In this document: positions 22,792 through 32,552 of the stretch, piece after piece
Position numbering within the stretch: position 1 is the first letter of the stretch
Layout of the letters: every line of letters starts with the position of its first letter
Origin: Fragilariopsis cylindrus CCMP1102
Lineage: Eukaryota > Bacillariophyta > Bacillariophyceae > Bacillariales > Bacillariaceae
Reading direction: 5' to 3'
DNA length: 64,000 bases
NCBI GenBank assembly: GCA_900095095.1
Contig: FMBT01000321.1
Span: 62,001 to 126,000, forward strand
Notes under the pieces: generated by a model
Told to the model about the DNA's origin: nothing
Database searches by the model: none
Seen by the model: the letters and a program-made list of their open reading frames with translations, nothing else
Program-made: the position numbers and the translations under genes

Positions 22792-23631
22792 ACAGCTATA
22801 CGATATCAAACTTCAATATATATATAAATCAAGATGAGACAAGACAAACTTGTATAATATTAGTATTATCACAGTAAAACAGTATTATCATATAATCTAA
22901 ATCTTATTAGATCAATTCTATTTAACTAAAACGCCTTTCTTATCTTAAATAGAAATTGTTTCATCGAATGAATGAAGAGGAATGAATCTTTATTCCTCTT
23001 CATTCGATGCACATTCAGATAAATTGTTCGTTCATTAATTAGATCGATTCTTTCCTATTGTACGATATTTATTTTGAGAAACTAGTAAAAAGTCTTTTGA
23101 TTTGTGAGAAAAGAAATCATTCATTTTATTACTGTGCTGTTTCTCCAATTATATGCTCGAGTTTTGCAAATAATGCTTTCGCAACTGCAAATTACTTCAC
23201 CTACACAAAAACACAATTCTTCACCACACGCGATTTCATTCCATTCACACTTCACTTTAACTCAAACCAATATAAAATATCTCGCTTGAAATTCAAATCG
23301 AAGACCATGTCCGAAATGTTATGACGCGGGCGGGAGAGGAAGGAAAGTAATATAACATTCGAAGATCCGTTGTAATAGTAGTATTGTTACTAGATTCGAA
23401 ACTACTATTACAATCACTATTACGTGTACTACTACTACTTCTTTTATTATTCAACAATGAACGACGACGACGACGACGACGACGACGGCGATGACGACTT
23501 CTCTTTGCAATATTCGTCAGCTTTCGTGATATTACTGGCATCAATAGAATTAGAATTAGAATTCTGACGACTAGTAATAATATGACGACGACGATCGTTT
23601 TATGAGTAGCCGGTTGTTCTTCTTGTTATCG
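22792..23631. other. spacer with hairpin and GAC repeat
   Basis: Apart from the hairpin there is a (GAC)n-like run at 23461-23488. The Arg-rich minus-strand frame 23293-23544 is a product of that run. No gene was seen. Confidence 0.5.
22962..23009 (+). terminator. hairpin downstream of the surface-protein gene
   Basis: The right arm (22992-23009) pairs with 18 bases of the left arm (22962-22983), leaving a 4-base bulge (aatg) and an 8-base loop. It lies 170 bp after the stop codon. A role in 3'-end formation or RNA stability is possible but unproven; chance or a small inverted repeat is the alternative. Confidence 0.4.
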
Positions 23632-24372
23632 TCACTGTTTCTGCCTTTTTAGAGGAGTAATAATCGAATCTAGGCTCGGCTCGAAGAACTAAGCCACAGA
23701 GTGCCTGGCACCTTTGAGTCTTCGAACTCGATGCGGCGTCGCTTTCAAGGTTCCAGACCAATGGGCCAACATGTCTCCAATATTGCAGACTAGATAGTCG
23801 TCAATCATCTTAATTTCTTTCCAATCTCCATCTACTTCGATCTCTAAACCACCCCGATCAGCCGTGATCATAGTCAAGAACCCGTAATCTGTGTGTTCGC
23901 CAACCCCGAGACCGATAGATTCGTCATCTGATTCAGCTGGAAATTCTGGATAGAATAGTTGACAAAAGATGTAGAAATTGTCCTCGAAGTTATTCATCAT
24001 ATTTGAATCGATCGTTAAATCCAGAGATAGAAGAATGCAACTCATAATTAGCCTGGACAGATTCTCCAATTGTTCAATATACGCATTTACGGTCTTTTCA
24101 AACTCGTCATCCAGATACTGATTCTTCCCAGATAGGATCCCGGTCTCGAATTCTTTCTGATAATCTATACATTCGTGCCAGTCCTTCTTTCCTCTGGTCT
24201 GCTCTGATCCGAGTCCGGTCCAATCCCTCCAATTTTGCATGCGTATTGTCTGTTTCTTCTTGATTGGTTTCAAGTAGAAGTCTGTTGTAAGCCGAATAAT
24301 CTTATGGCAGTCGATTGAGTGGCCTGATATGTAGAGAAGAACCCGTATATGTCTCTAGATTTGTGATACTCC
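23632..24372 (-). pseudogene. 2OG-Fe(II) oxygenase (isopenicillin N synthase-like), broken
   Basis: The largest open part, 23689-24273, has WTGLGSEQTRGKKDWHE, then the iron-binding GEHTDYGFLTM (H-x-D) and TPHRVRR (the distal His, then Arg). These match the 2-oxoglutarate/Fe(II) dioxygenase superfamily of the IPNS/ACC-oxidase type. Two lesions are visible. A TAG at 23689-23691 cuts the protein right before FFEPSLDSIITPL, which continues in frame to a TGA at 23632. Upstream, YGFFSTYQAT (about 24340) is the expected N-terminal strand but lies one frame off from DFYLKPIKKK, so a frameshift sits near 24315. The substrate cannot be inferred. Sequencing error at both points is a less likely alternative. 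Confidence 0.75.
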
Positions 24373-24886
24373 GCGGGAAAAAACGTCTGTATTATTTTTC
24401 GCTCGATCGAAAGGTTGTTCCGAATACCGTTACATCTCTTAATTATTCTTGAATGATATTTAAATTTTATTTTCGCTCGATCGAAAGGTTAGTTGTTCCG
24501 AATACCGTTACATCTCTTAATTATTCTTGAACGTGATGATATTTAAATTTTATTTTCGCTCGATCGAAAGGTTGTTCCGAATACCGTTACATCTCTTAAT
24601 TATTCTTGGACGTGATGATATTTAAATTTCAGCGATGATTGATTCGATCTAATAATCGTATCAAAGTAGTATGATCGAAAGGTTCCGAGTAAATTGGTAC
24701 GATCAAAACGGTCGAAGCATCTGTTCTTTATCAACAGATGAAACAAAAGTCTTTTGATTACAAGCTAAGCATGAGCTTGATGATTAATAATGTTCCCATA
24801 AATCTCACTTTCGATCAACACAAACACATTGCTAACGATTACCTTACTATACAAACAAAACTACATCTCTCGTCGTTATTGTCATC
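24373..24886. other. upstream region of the silaffin-like gene
   Basis: It holds three tandem repeats (24393-24627). Further dispersed gatcgaaaggttccg and acggtcgaag variants lie at 24673-24716. It then runs into a pyrimidine-rich leader before the ATG at 24887. Confidence 0.55.
24393..24627. repeat. three tandem repeats of 74-83 bp with a palindromic core
   Basis: Units start at about 24400, 24474 and 24557. Each carries cgctcgatcgaaagg, gttccgaataccgttacatc and tcttaattattcttg. Each includes the palindrome TCGATCGA. The second unit has an extra tta and the second and third a gtgatg insert. The array ends about 260 bp before the start codon of the next gene. Confidence 0.85.
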
Positions 24887-25321
24887 ATGAAACTCTCAAT
24901 CATCATCGTAGCTATTATTTGCAGTTTGATTTCTGCTACATCTGCTAAATTGGGCGGAAACGTGGTTGTCGATGGTGGACGTTCTCTTAAAGCAGCGACT
25001 AAATCAGATAAAAAAGCAGATATTAAATCAGGAAAAGGTCGTACTCTTAAAGCAGGAGATAAATCAGCGACTAAATCAGAAAAAAGTGGAAACAAATTAG
25101 ATAAAGGTCGTACTCTTAAAGCAGGAGGTAAAGGAGGAGTTAAATCAGAAAAAAGTGGAGACAAATTAGATAAAGGTCGTACTCTTAAAGCAGGAGGTAA
25201 AGGAGGAGTTAAATCAGAAAAAAGTGGAAACAAATTAGATAAAGGTCGTACTCTTAAAGCAGGAGGTAAAGGAGGAGTTAAATCAGAAAAAAGTGGAAAC
25301 AAATTAGATAAAGGTATTTAA
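24887..25321 (+). CDS. silaffin-like secreted lysine-rich repeat protein
   Basis: The product has 144 residues. A clear signal peptide (MKLSIIIVAIICSLISATSA) is followed by a Lys/Ser/Gly-rich chain. Four direct repeats of 23 residues (69 bp, starting 25037, 25106, 25175 and 25244) each contain GRTLKAG, KSEKSG and KLDKG. An earlier GRSLKAA makes a fifth related site. Silaffins are secreted Ser/Lys-rich peptides that carry modified lysines and direct silica formation; some diatom silaffin-type precursors are cut after R-x-L sites. The repeated R-[ST]-L spacing and KxxK pairs fit that pattern, so a role in the silica deposition vesicle is a reasonable guess. No homology search was possible. It ends with GI and TAA. 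Confidence 0.6.
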   Translation: MKLSIIIVAIICSLISATSAKLGGNVVVDGGRSLKAATKSDKKADIKSGKGRTLKAGDKSATKSEKSGNKLDKGRTLKAGGKGGVKSEKSGDKLDKGRTLKAGGKGGVKSEKSGNKLDKGRTLKAGGKGGVKSEKSGNKLDKGI

Positions 25322-25486
25322 TCTCTAATAGATACATCAGTACGCGACTATCATAATATATAATGCATTATAAAACATCATGTTATTATTCATTTAATTC
25401 TGTCAACTTTTAGAAGGGTGTGAATGGTAATGTATTGTATTGAATACGCAATCTACAGTATTTCCTACTGTAGCCTAGACTGTAGT

Positions 25487-27945
25487 TTATATAGATATTT
25501 CCCATGGACTTTTAGTAGGATGTTTTCGTTTCGGTCCTTTCTCTACCACTACCTCTCCATCTCCACGCGTATTATCGTTACTACCACTGCCACTGCCACT
25601 ACCACCATTATAATATTCCTGAAATAATTCCTCTGGTGTAATACTACCAGAATTATATCTTTGAATCATATAGGAATTTGTATAGGTGGTATATAATACA
25701 CCATATTTTTCCCATCGTCTTGGACTATATACATACATACATACATTTAACAATATATATTAATCAGTTTAAAGTAAAGTAGAGTGGAGTATAGTAGAGT
25801 ATTATTAGTCAAAAAGCAAAAGCAAATAATGTAAGTATTAATATGGAACAAAACAAATTAACGTATAGGAAAAGTAGTATGACTATCATCCGTCGTCGTT
25901 CGTTATATAAAACTTACGAACATACTGCTTTATAATTTTCTGGTAGAATTTGTATACCTTCTTCTTCTTTGATAGGACAATTCTTATTCTTACTATTCTT
26001 CTTACTATAACTTGATCGTACTCGTAACAATCGAATCTTTTAGTGAGTGGAAAAAAGGAGGAGGAGGAGAATAGTATTGTACTGTTATTGTGAGGAGAGA
26101 GAAGGAAGTGGAAGAAAAATTTGGAACGACGACGAAAATAACAAAAACGACGACAATTCCATTCCATTCCATTACATGTACAAACGTAACGTAAACGTAT
26201 ACAACACGTACCAATTCATAATCTTCGAATAAACATTGATCCGGATAACCACCTATCAATTGAAATATATTGGAGGGTAAACTAAGACATTGATCACCAT
26301 AGGGTAATTGGAAAAATTTGGTACGTAGATTGGCAGTATATTCAATGGCAGTGATACCTGGTATACCTTTTTTTTGTGGTGTTCTAGATGATGATGATTC
26401 TTTTTTTTCAATAGCAAAGGAAAAGGCACAACATGTTGTTGTGGTTGTTATTGTTCTTGTGGTATTATTCTTCTGTTTATGAAATGTGTCTATAATTGCA
26501 TTGTTCCAACCTCTGGTATTTAAATAGGTATCCGCATGTAAAAAAGTTAAAATTTTACCCGTCGAATGGAATGCACCATAATTCAAACATGGACCACGAC
26601 CACCACCATCTGTATAGTCTATTACTTTTAGAGTGATATTTGAATCATCGTTGTTGTCCTTATTTGGATTATTATCTAATAAACACAATTCATGTTTCAA
26701 CGTATCAGTGAAGATTGACGATGACGATGACGATGACGATGATACGCTGTTATTATTGCTACTGCTGTTTTTCTTATTATTATCATTACCCTCCTGCTGA
26801 TCCAAATCAATACAATGTACTATAATTATTTCCACTTTATTCATATTATCATTCATACTATTATTCCTAGTATCATTATTATCATCAAGAATACTAGTAC
26901 TAATAGTAGGACTAGTACTAATAGTAGTAGTCATGTTATCGATCGATCTTTTTAATTTGATACCTAATAGTTTTGGATCTTCACGATAGGATGGTACAAT
27001 TAATGATATGCCATACTCATAGTCATACTCGTCACCATTATTGTCAGTGTTGTTATTGTCAGTTGATGAGGAAGGCAATATCAATAATTGGGACCAGATA
27101 TGTGGAAGTATTTGAAATAATGCGTGTGCGGCAGAAGCAGCTTCGTTACTATTACTAGTACTAGTACTATTAGTACGACATTCGAATAATAATTGTCTTC
27201 TCCATAACTTTTTTCTTTTTGAGACAGACGAAGAATAAGACGATGACGATGACGATGACGATGACGACGACGATGATGAATTACTATTATTTGCCTCCTC
27301 AAAATAATGATCCATTGGATCAGTTCCTATTAATAAGGATGTTAATCGTCTTGCAATATCATTGGTACGTATTAATTTTATTAATGGTTTATAATAATTA
27401 TTATCATCGTCATTCAAGTTGTTATTGTTATTGTTATCATCGCTCTTCTTCTTCTTTGAAGTAGCTATAGCCATCATAATAGGAGAAGAGAATAACCATT
27501 CTGAAAACACATTATTATTACTACTACTGTCGTTGTCCTCATTATCATCGTCAATCACAATAGGATCAATCAGATCAATAAGATTAATTTCATTTTTTAT
27601 TATAGTATATAATTCATGGTATCGTTTTTTATATCCATTATACGATTCTGATACAGTATACCATTCTCTTCTACTATGGGTTGTTAATGGGATAAATAAT
27701 TTCTCTGATACTGCCGCTTCTTCTTCTTCTTCGTCATCATCTTTCAGTAGTAATGAAGTTGGGATAAGTAATTTCTTGAGAAATGATACTGATAAAGATA
27801 ACTGTGTATAGGATGAAAATGAATATAGATATAAATCAATGTAATAATGATAAAATGCAATCCCTAAACAACTTAATGCTAATAACCATGATAATAAGGA
27901 TTCGAACCAATGTGGTAATCTTGTATTTGGACCACCTATAATCAT
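25487..27945 (-). CDS. family-2 glycosyltransferase, TIGR04283-like, three exons
   Basis: Exons on the minus strand are 27945-26212, 26036-25918 and 25724-25487. The introns are 175 and 193 bp (gtacgt..ag, gtaagt..ag) and phases agree, giving 696 residues. The N-terminus has hydrophobic segments (LLSWLLALSCLGIAFYHYY). Asn/Ser/Asp-rich insertions interrupt the fold. The GT-A domain shows YGISLIVPSYRED, GGRGPCLNYGAFHSTGKIL, the HADT metal-binding motif, then LPYGDQCLSL and GGYPDQCLFEDYELIRLLR. The last exon gives SPRRWEKYGVLYTTYTNS. This order matches the bacterial TIGR04283 type of glycosyltransferase 2. Sugar donor and acceptor are unknown. A bacterial origin of the domain is plausible but inferred. 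Confidence 0.75.
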
Positions 27946-28006
27946 TCCTTCCTTTTTGTTTTGATTGATTGGATTCGCTTCCTTTTTGGTGGATTCCTTC
28001 GTTCAG

Positions 28007-28039
<33 letters not shown>

Positions 28040-30251
28040 TCTCTCTCTCTTTCTAACACTCTCCCTTCCATTTATTTTTTAATGACAACACAACAGATAT
28101 ACCGTACAATAAGTTACCGGTACGTGATATTTTTGTTAATATCTCTCTCTCTCTCTTCGTAATGTAGTCGCATGGAAGAAATCAATCAATTGAATGAATG
28201 AATCATGAATGAATGAATCATGAATGAATCTACGACAATATTGAATATAGTTGTCAAATCAATCCAAGAATGAATTCAAGAATCGAAACAATCCCAGCAA
28301 TCCAAAATAGGGACGCACGACGCATGCACCGCCCAAGACAAAACGAATGAATGAAGGAATCAATCATGAATGATGAAACAATGATCTTTTTAAACAAAAT
28401 TCGAGAATCTTCCTTGTGCGTGCGTGCGACGTACGTACGTACGTGAGACGACGTACGGATTGCCAAAGTCGATCGGATTGGAAAAAGAACCAATCAAGAC
28501 CTCAATATAATTCGCTCATTCCAACGTCGCGGCGAACCAAAGAATCTTTGCTTCATCCAACCTCTGTCATGCCAATCAAGTGATAACATCAAGACTAAAA
28601 AAAAACAAAAGGAACAAATCTTGTATCATACTATTATTGTTCTTTGCTTACGTCGCTTTACAGGTTACTAGTGTTCGTCTCATCATACACTGTACAGTAC
28701 CCTTCTCATAAAATGAAAATTGAGGAAAAGATAAACCTCCATAGGAACGAACAAATGAATGAACGAACGAACGAACGGATGAACGGATGAATGAACAAAT
28801 GAATGAATGAACAAACGAGTAAACTACTACTACTACTACTACAACTACAACTACTAATGTTCTCATCATCCCAGCAGATAAACCTCGGCCGATACGAACG
28901 AACGAATGAATGAATGACTGAACGAACGAGCAAACTACTACTAATACTAATATTAAAAGAATAAAGGAAAGAAAAAGAACATGTCTCATCGTGCTGCTTG
29001 CTGTCTGGGTGGTGAGATTTGAGCAAAATAATAATACCGGTATATAATCAAGTTTGAAATATAAGAATGGTATGTACTGTATGCACGTACTTAAGCGTCA
29101 TGATGCGATACAACTGACCAAACATAGTATAGAGTGTAATGTATCTGTTTGTTTAATTAGATAGATACAATATCTAAAACATAAACTGGTGATAGCGGCA
29201 GTCATGTTCACAAACACAGTTAGGAGGAAGACGCAACAACTAATCATTGTCCATGATTGAGAAATTATGCATTATCCATGTCTGAGAAATTATACAGGTT
29301 TTGATATTAAAAGAGAATATATTTTCGAAAAAATTCGAAAAAACCCATGATTGAAGCAATGCCATCTCTCACATCGCGCGCTAAAAAAGTCACCGTGCTA
29401 GTCCTAGTCCGTATTGACACATTGCATAAATGTAATTGTTTTTGTCTAAACAAAATTTATTACTTAAGAGGTGATTGTCAAGACATAATGCCGATATCTA
29501 TAACGTCGATGCTCCACCACTAATTCGTACAGTCAGTACTGTACTCTACTGTACTGTACTCTACAACATCATGAACCACATGAACCATCAGTTCTTTCTC
29601 TGCTCCTCCGCTTGTAAAATAATAATGACTAACCGACGTGTGTGCGTGCGTGTGGCTATCGTCTACTCTACTCTACAGTACAGTATCTACTGTATCTATC
29701 ATCATCGTCTAACCTTCTTCGTACTGTACTGTACTGGAAGTTGGTGATTGGTTTGATGCAACGTTATATGCTCGTACGGTTAAGTACAGTACAGTACAGT
29801 ACAGTACAAGCAGGCAATTAAGCGAAGGTATCTCGAACGTTGAGATGAAACAAAACATGAAATGCAGAGTCTTGCTAGGCGCTATTCAGAAACAACTATT
29901 GATACAGTATATTCGGACGTACGGTTTATGTGTATCATAGATCTAGTAACAAAAATTTATTTTATAATCATTGTGAGTGTCTGTGTGTGTGTGTATTTTA
30001 CTAGCCTAATACGTCACTCTACTACTTTACTCTACTTTACTTTACTTCCATAACATATACGACGTATCCATTTCTCTCTATCTCTCTCCCTTTCTTTGTT
30101 CATTCGAATCTTATGCATTATACAACCATAGATACATATCAACTAACTGCGTGTACAAGTAGCGTTGCTGGGTAACGTAACAGGCTTTGTTTATATTGAT
30201 TTGATTTGAGATGATTCTCACACTTCTTACTTCTTTTCGTTATATCATTAT
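27946..30251. other. gene-free region rich in simple repeats
   Basis: It contains a (CT)n tract at about 28010-28055. Two similar blocks of gaac/gaatga repeats followed by acta repeats lie at 28731-28855 and 28880-28950. gtac-type repeats (tactgtactgtac, tacagtacagtac) lie between 29530 and 29810. Open frames here are translations of these repeats. Confidence 0.6.
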
Positions 30252-30767
30252 TTATGCAATAACATCACCTAGTTCGGATTCATCACTACCGAGTGCTCGG
30301 TCTGTATCTGATGACTTCTTTTTCATCATCATCATCATTTGACTTGGTGACTTTGTTTCAGAAGGTGCCTTCGTCTTCTTAATAGTAGGTGCCTTTGTCT
30401 TCTTAACTTTAGGTGCCTTTGTCTTCTTCACAGTAGGTGCCTTCGTCTTCTTAACAGTAGGTGCCTTTGTTTCTGTAGGTGCCTTTGTCTTCTTAACGGT
30501 AGGTGCCTTTGTTTCAGTAGGTGCCTTTGTCTTTTTAACAGTAGGTGCCTTTGTCTTCTTAACAGTAGGTGCTTTTGTCTTTTTAGTCTTTTTTTCCCTC
30601 AATCCATTACGTGGTTTTAAGATACGTAAATTACTAATTTCGTTTTCATCAACAACAGCACTACTACCATCTTCGATATTATTACCACGGAATCCATCAG
30701 GTAATGCATTCGTCACAACAGATAATACAGATAAGATAACAACGAGTAAGTTTAAAGAGAAATTCAT
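30252..30767 (-). CDS. secreted lysine-rich TKAPT-repeat protein
   Basis: The product has 171 residues. The signal peptide (MNFSLNLLVVILSVLSVVTNA) is followed by a short acidic stretch (DENEISN) and LRILKPR, which contains one R-x-L. Ten copies of the TKAP motif follow, in units such as TVKKTKAP and TETKAP (residues about 60-140), so Lys, Thr and Pro dominate. A Met run with KKK and an acidic tail (GSDESELGDVIA) close the protein. Architecture and charge resemble diatom silica- or wall-associated lysine-rich proteins, but no signature proves this. The 24- or 36-base DNA repeats are imperfect, so the number of copies may vary between alleles. The nearby secreted protein at 24887 has a different repeat. 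Confidence 0.6.
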   Translation of the reverse strand: MNFSLNLLVVILSVLSVVTNALPDGFRGNNIEDGSSAVVDENEISNLRILKPRNGLREKKTKKTKAPTVKKTKAPTVKKTKAPTETKAPTVKKTKAPTETKAPTVKKTKAPTVKKTKAPKVKKTKAPTIKKTKAPSETKSPSQMMMMMKKKSSDTDRALGSDESELGDVIA

Positions 30768-31829
30768 AATACGGTATTGTTATTTGTTGTTTCGTTTTTG
30801 TTTTGTTGGTTTTGAAATTTTATGATGTGTTTAGTGAGAAAATTAATTTTAAAGAGAGAAATGAGACATAATTCAAGTGTAAAACATTTCCGCTACCAAA
30901 ATTTCAAAAAAAAAACGAACCGCTTAGACAAAATTACTAACTCCACCTATGTACTTCAAGTACGCTAGTTTTTTTACGCTAATTAAACCGTTCAAATCGT
31001 TCAAAGCGCTATATAATACAATGACCGACTCGAAATACTCCCAAAAAGCCTACTAAATATTTGGCGGACTTCAAAAAAATTCCCGAAGTGCCTAGACAAA
31101 ATTACTCTTATTTTGTCCAAAAATAGTATTTACTTCACTATTTATTTAGCAAATAAATGGCTATCATTGCGCTGGATAATTATGAACGACTCGAAAAAAC
31201 TCCCAAAAAGCCTACGGTACTAAATAAATATTTGGCGGACTTCTTGTGTATCTCATTATGCGGTGGAGCTGAATAGTACTAGGTCCTACAGCTGAGACTC
31301 GTAGGGCTATTAATTTATTTTTCGTTCGTGCAATGACCGTTGATTGTTGAACCATGATTGACTTTGTAGGCAAGACTGATTATCATGTTATAGTACTGTA
31401 TGTACGGTAGCATAAATCTTTTTTTATTATCTTGACAAGATTTATTATGAATTCGCATTATTTTGTATGGCCATAAATTCAAAAGAACATAAGGAACATC
31501 TGTTCTGCGAACCATTCCTGTCCCTCAACCGGATGATTGAACAGTTATACCTGTCCCTCAACCGGACAGTTTTTTTGACTGATGATCGCGCAAGCAAAGC
31601 AGGCCAGCTTCGAGCACCTTTCGCTTGGATTAGTGATTCAACGCTTGTTCAATCGTGTTCATTCACACTTGTGTGGATTTTTAAATGAAACTTTCAAAAA
31701 AATCGATTTCAACTGATACATTCATTCTTGTATTGCATACCGGTCGTCACGCCATATCGCACAAACCAGATTACAATTCAGAAAAACAGAAAACAAAAAC
31801 AAATACGAGTAATAAGAATAACAACAACA
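30768..31829. other. spacer with a duplicated 60-bp block
   Basis: A block (cgactcgaaa..actcccaaaaagcctac..taaatatttggcggacttc) occurs at about 31025-31075 and 31186-31245. The short sequence cctgtccctcaaccgga is doubled at about 31517 and 31551. No convincing gene was seen. Confidence 0.5.
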
Positions 31830-32552
31830 ATGGCTGCATTACTTGAAACATTCGTTAATAGTTTTTTAGATACTGCGATTGCTGCTGATCCATCATCCTC
31901 ATCCTCATCAACAGCAGCAATCCAAAAACCATTTCATCGGAAAAAATATGAAAGAACAGAAGCAATTTATACGGAATATGAATTAATTAAAGTCAAAGCC
32001 CGGAAGGTGGATTTAGATCGATTTGAACGTGGTATATCTAAATTACAACATGATGTGGGTATTGATGTGGAAATTACTGTTGTTATACCACGTGAGGAAG
32101 CATTAGAAGAATCGAAACAACGACGTTTACAGGTGGAAGCAAAAGAAAAAGAAACAGGTGATTTTTTAGATTATGTATTTTCGGATACTATACCATTCTT
32201 ACATGATTTTTTAATGCATGGTAGTCCAGAACTACGTTTCTTTCAAATCAAGGGTGAAAAAGAAATTATTACTGTCTTTAATAAATTATGTGAACGGATG
32301 ATCTACAATAAGGATCTGCAATGCAAATTAGACATTAAAGATCGACGGCAGGTACAAATTGGACGTCGAATTATTGTGGAAACAGAAACCTATGAAGAAG
32401 CAAGAGTGCGTTATAATAAAGAATGTAACGCTACTCAATTATCAACATCAGCATCAGCATCGTGGTTACCTAATAATGATTTATTAGATTCAATGTTTAC
32501 GGATGATTTTTCAAAAAGTTCTCCATTCCTTCACAATCTTCTTGTGTCTTAA
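31830..32552 (+). CDS. uncharacterised 240-residue protein
   Basis: The frame is open from 31728, but the first ATG is at 31830 in good context (acaacaacaATGG), so I chose it. I do not recognise the family. The protein has a Ser-rich spacer (DPSSSSSSTAAIQ). A charged helical middle follows (YTEYELIKVKARKVDLDRFERG, then IPREEALEESKQRRLQVEAKEKE). The segment FLDYVFSDTIPFLHDFLMHG is partly echoed at the C-terminus (LLDSMFTDDFSKSSPFLHNLLVS). Neither signal peptide nor membrane span is obvious, so it is probably cytosolic or nuclear. A GAA microsatellite lies 50 bp downstream. Confidence 0.6.
   Translation: MAALLETFVNSFLDTAIAADPSSSSSSTAAIQKPFHRKKYERTEAIYTEYELIKVKARKVDLDRFERGISKLQHDVGIDVEITVVIPREEALEESKQRRLQVEAKEKETGDFLDYVFSDTIPFLHDFLMHGSPELRFFQIKGEKEIITVFNKLCERMIYNKDLQCKLDIKDRRQVQIGRRIIVETETYEEARVRYNKECNATQLSTSASASWLPNNDLLDSMFTDDFSKSSPFLHNLLVS

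Noticed and set aside
24847-25302. Minus-strand Pro/Leu-rich frame with repeats
   Set aside because: It is the antisense of the lysine-rich repeat gene. The 69-bp repeat keeps all frames open. The plus strand has the signal peptide and the sensible start.
27885-27925. tRNA T-arm-like ggttcgaatcc on the minus strand
   Set aside because: It lies inside the glycosyltransferase coding sequence and no acceptor or anticodon arm surrounds it.
28648-29026. Two overlapping minus-strand frames with SFVHSFIRSF repeats
   Set aside because: They are translations of gaac/gaatga simple repeats with no start context, domain or conserved feature.
29500-29810. gtac/acagt repeats as a structured RNA gene
   Set aside because: The palindromic tetramer gives trivial pairing everywhere, and no conserved RNA family is evident.
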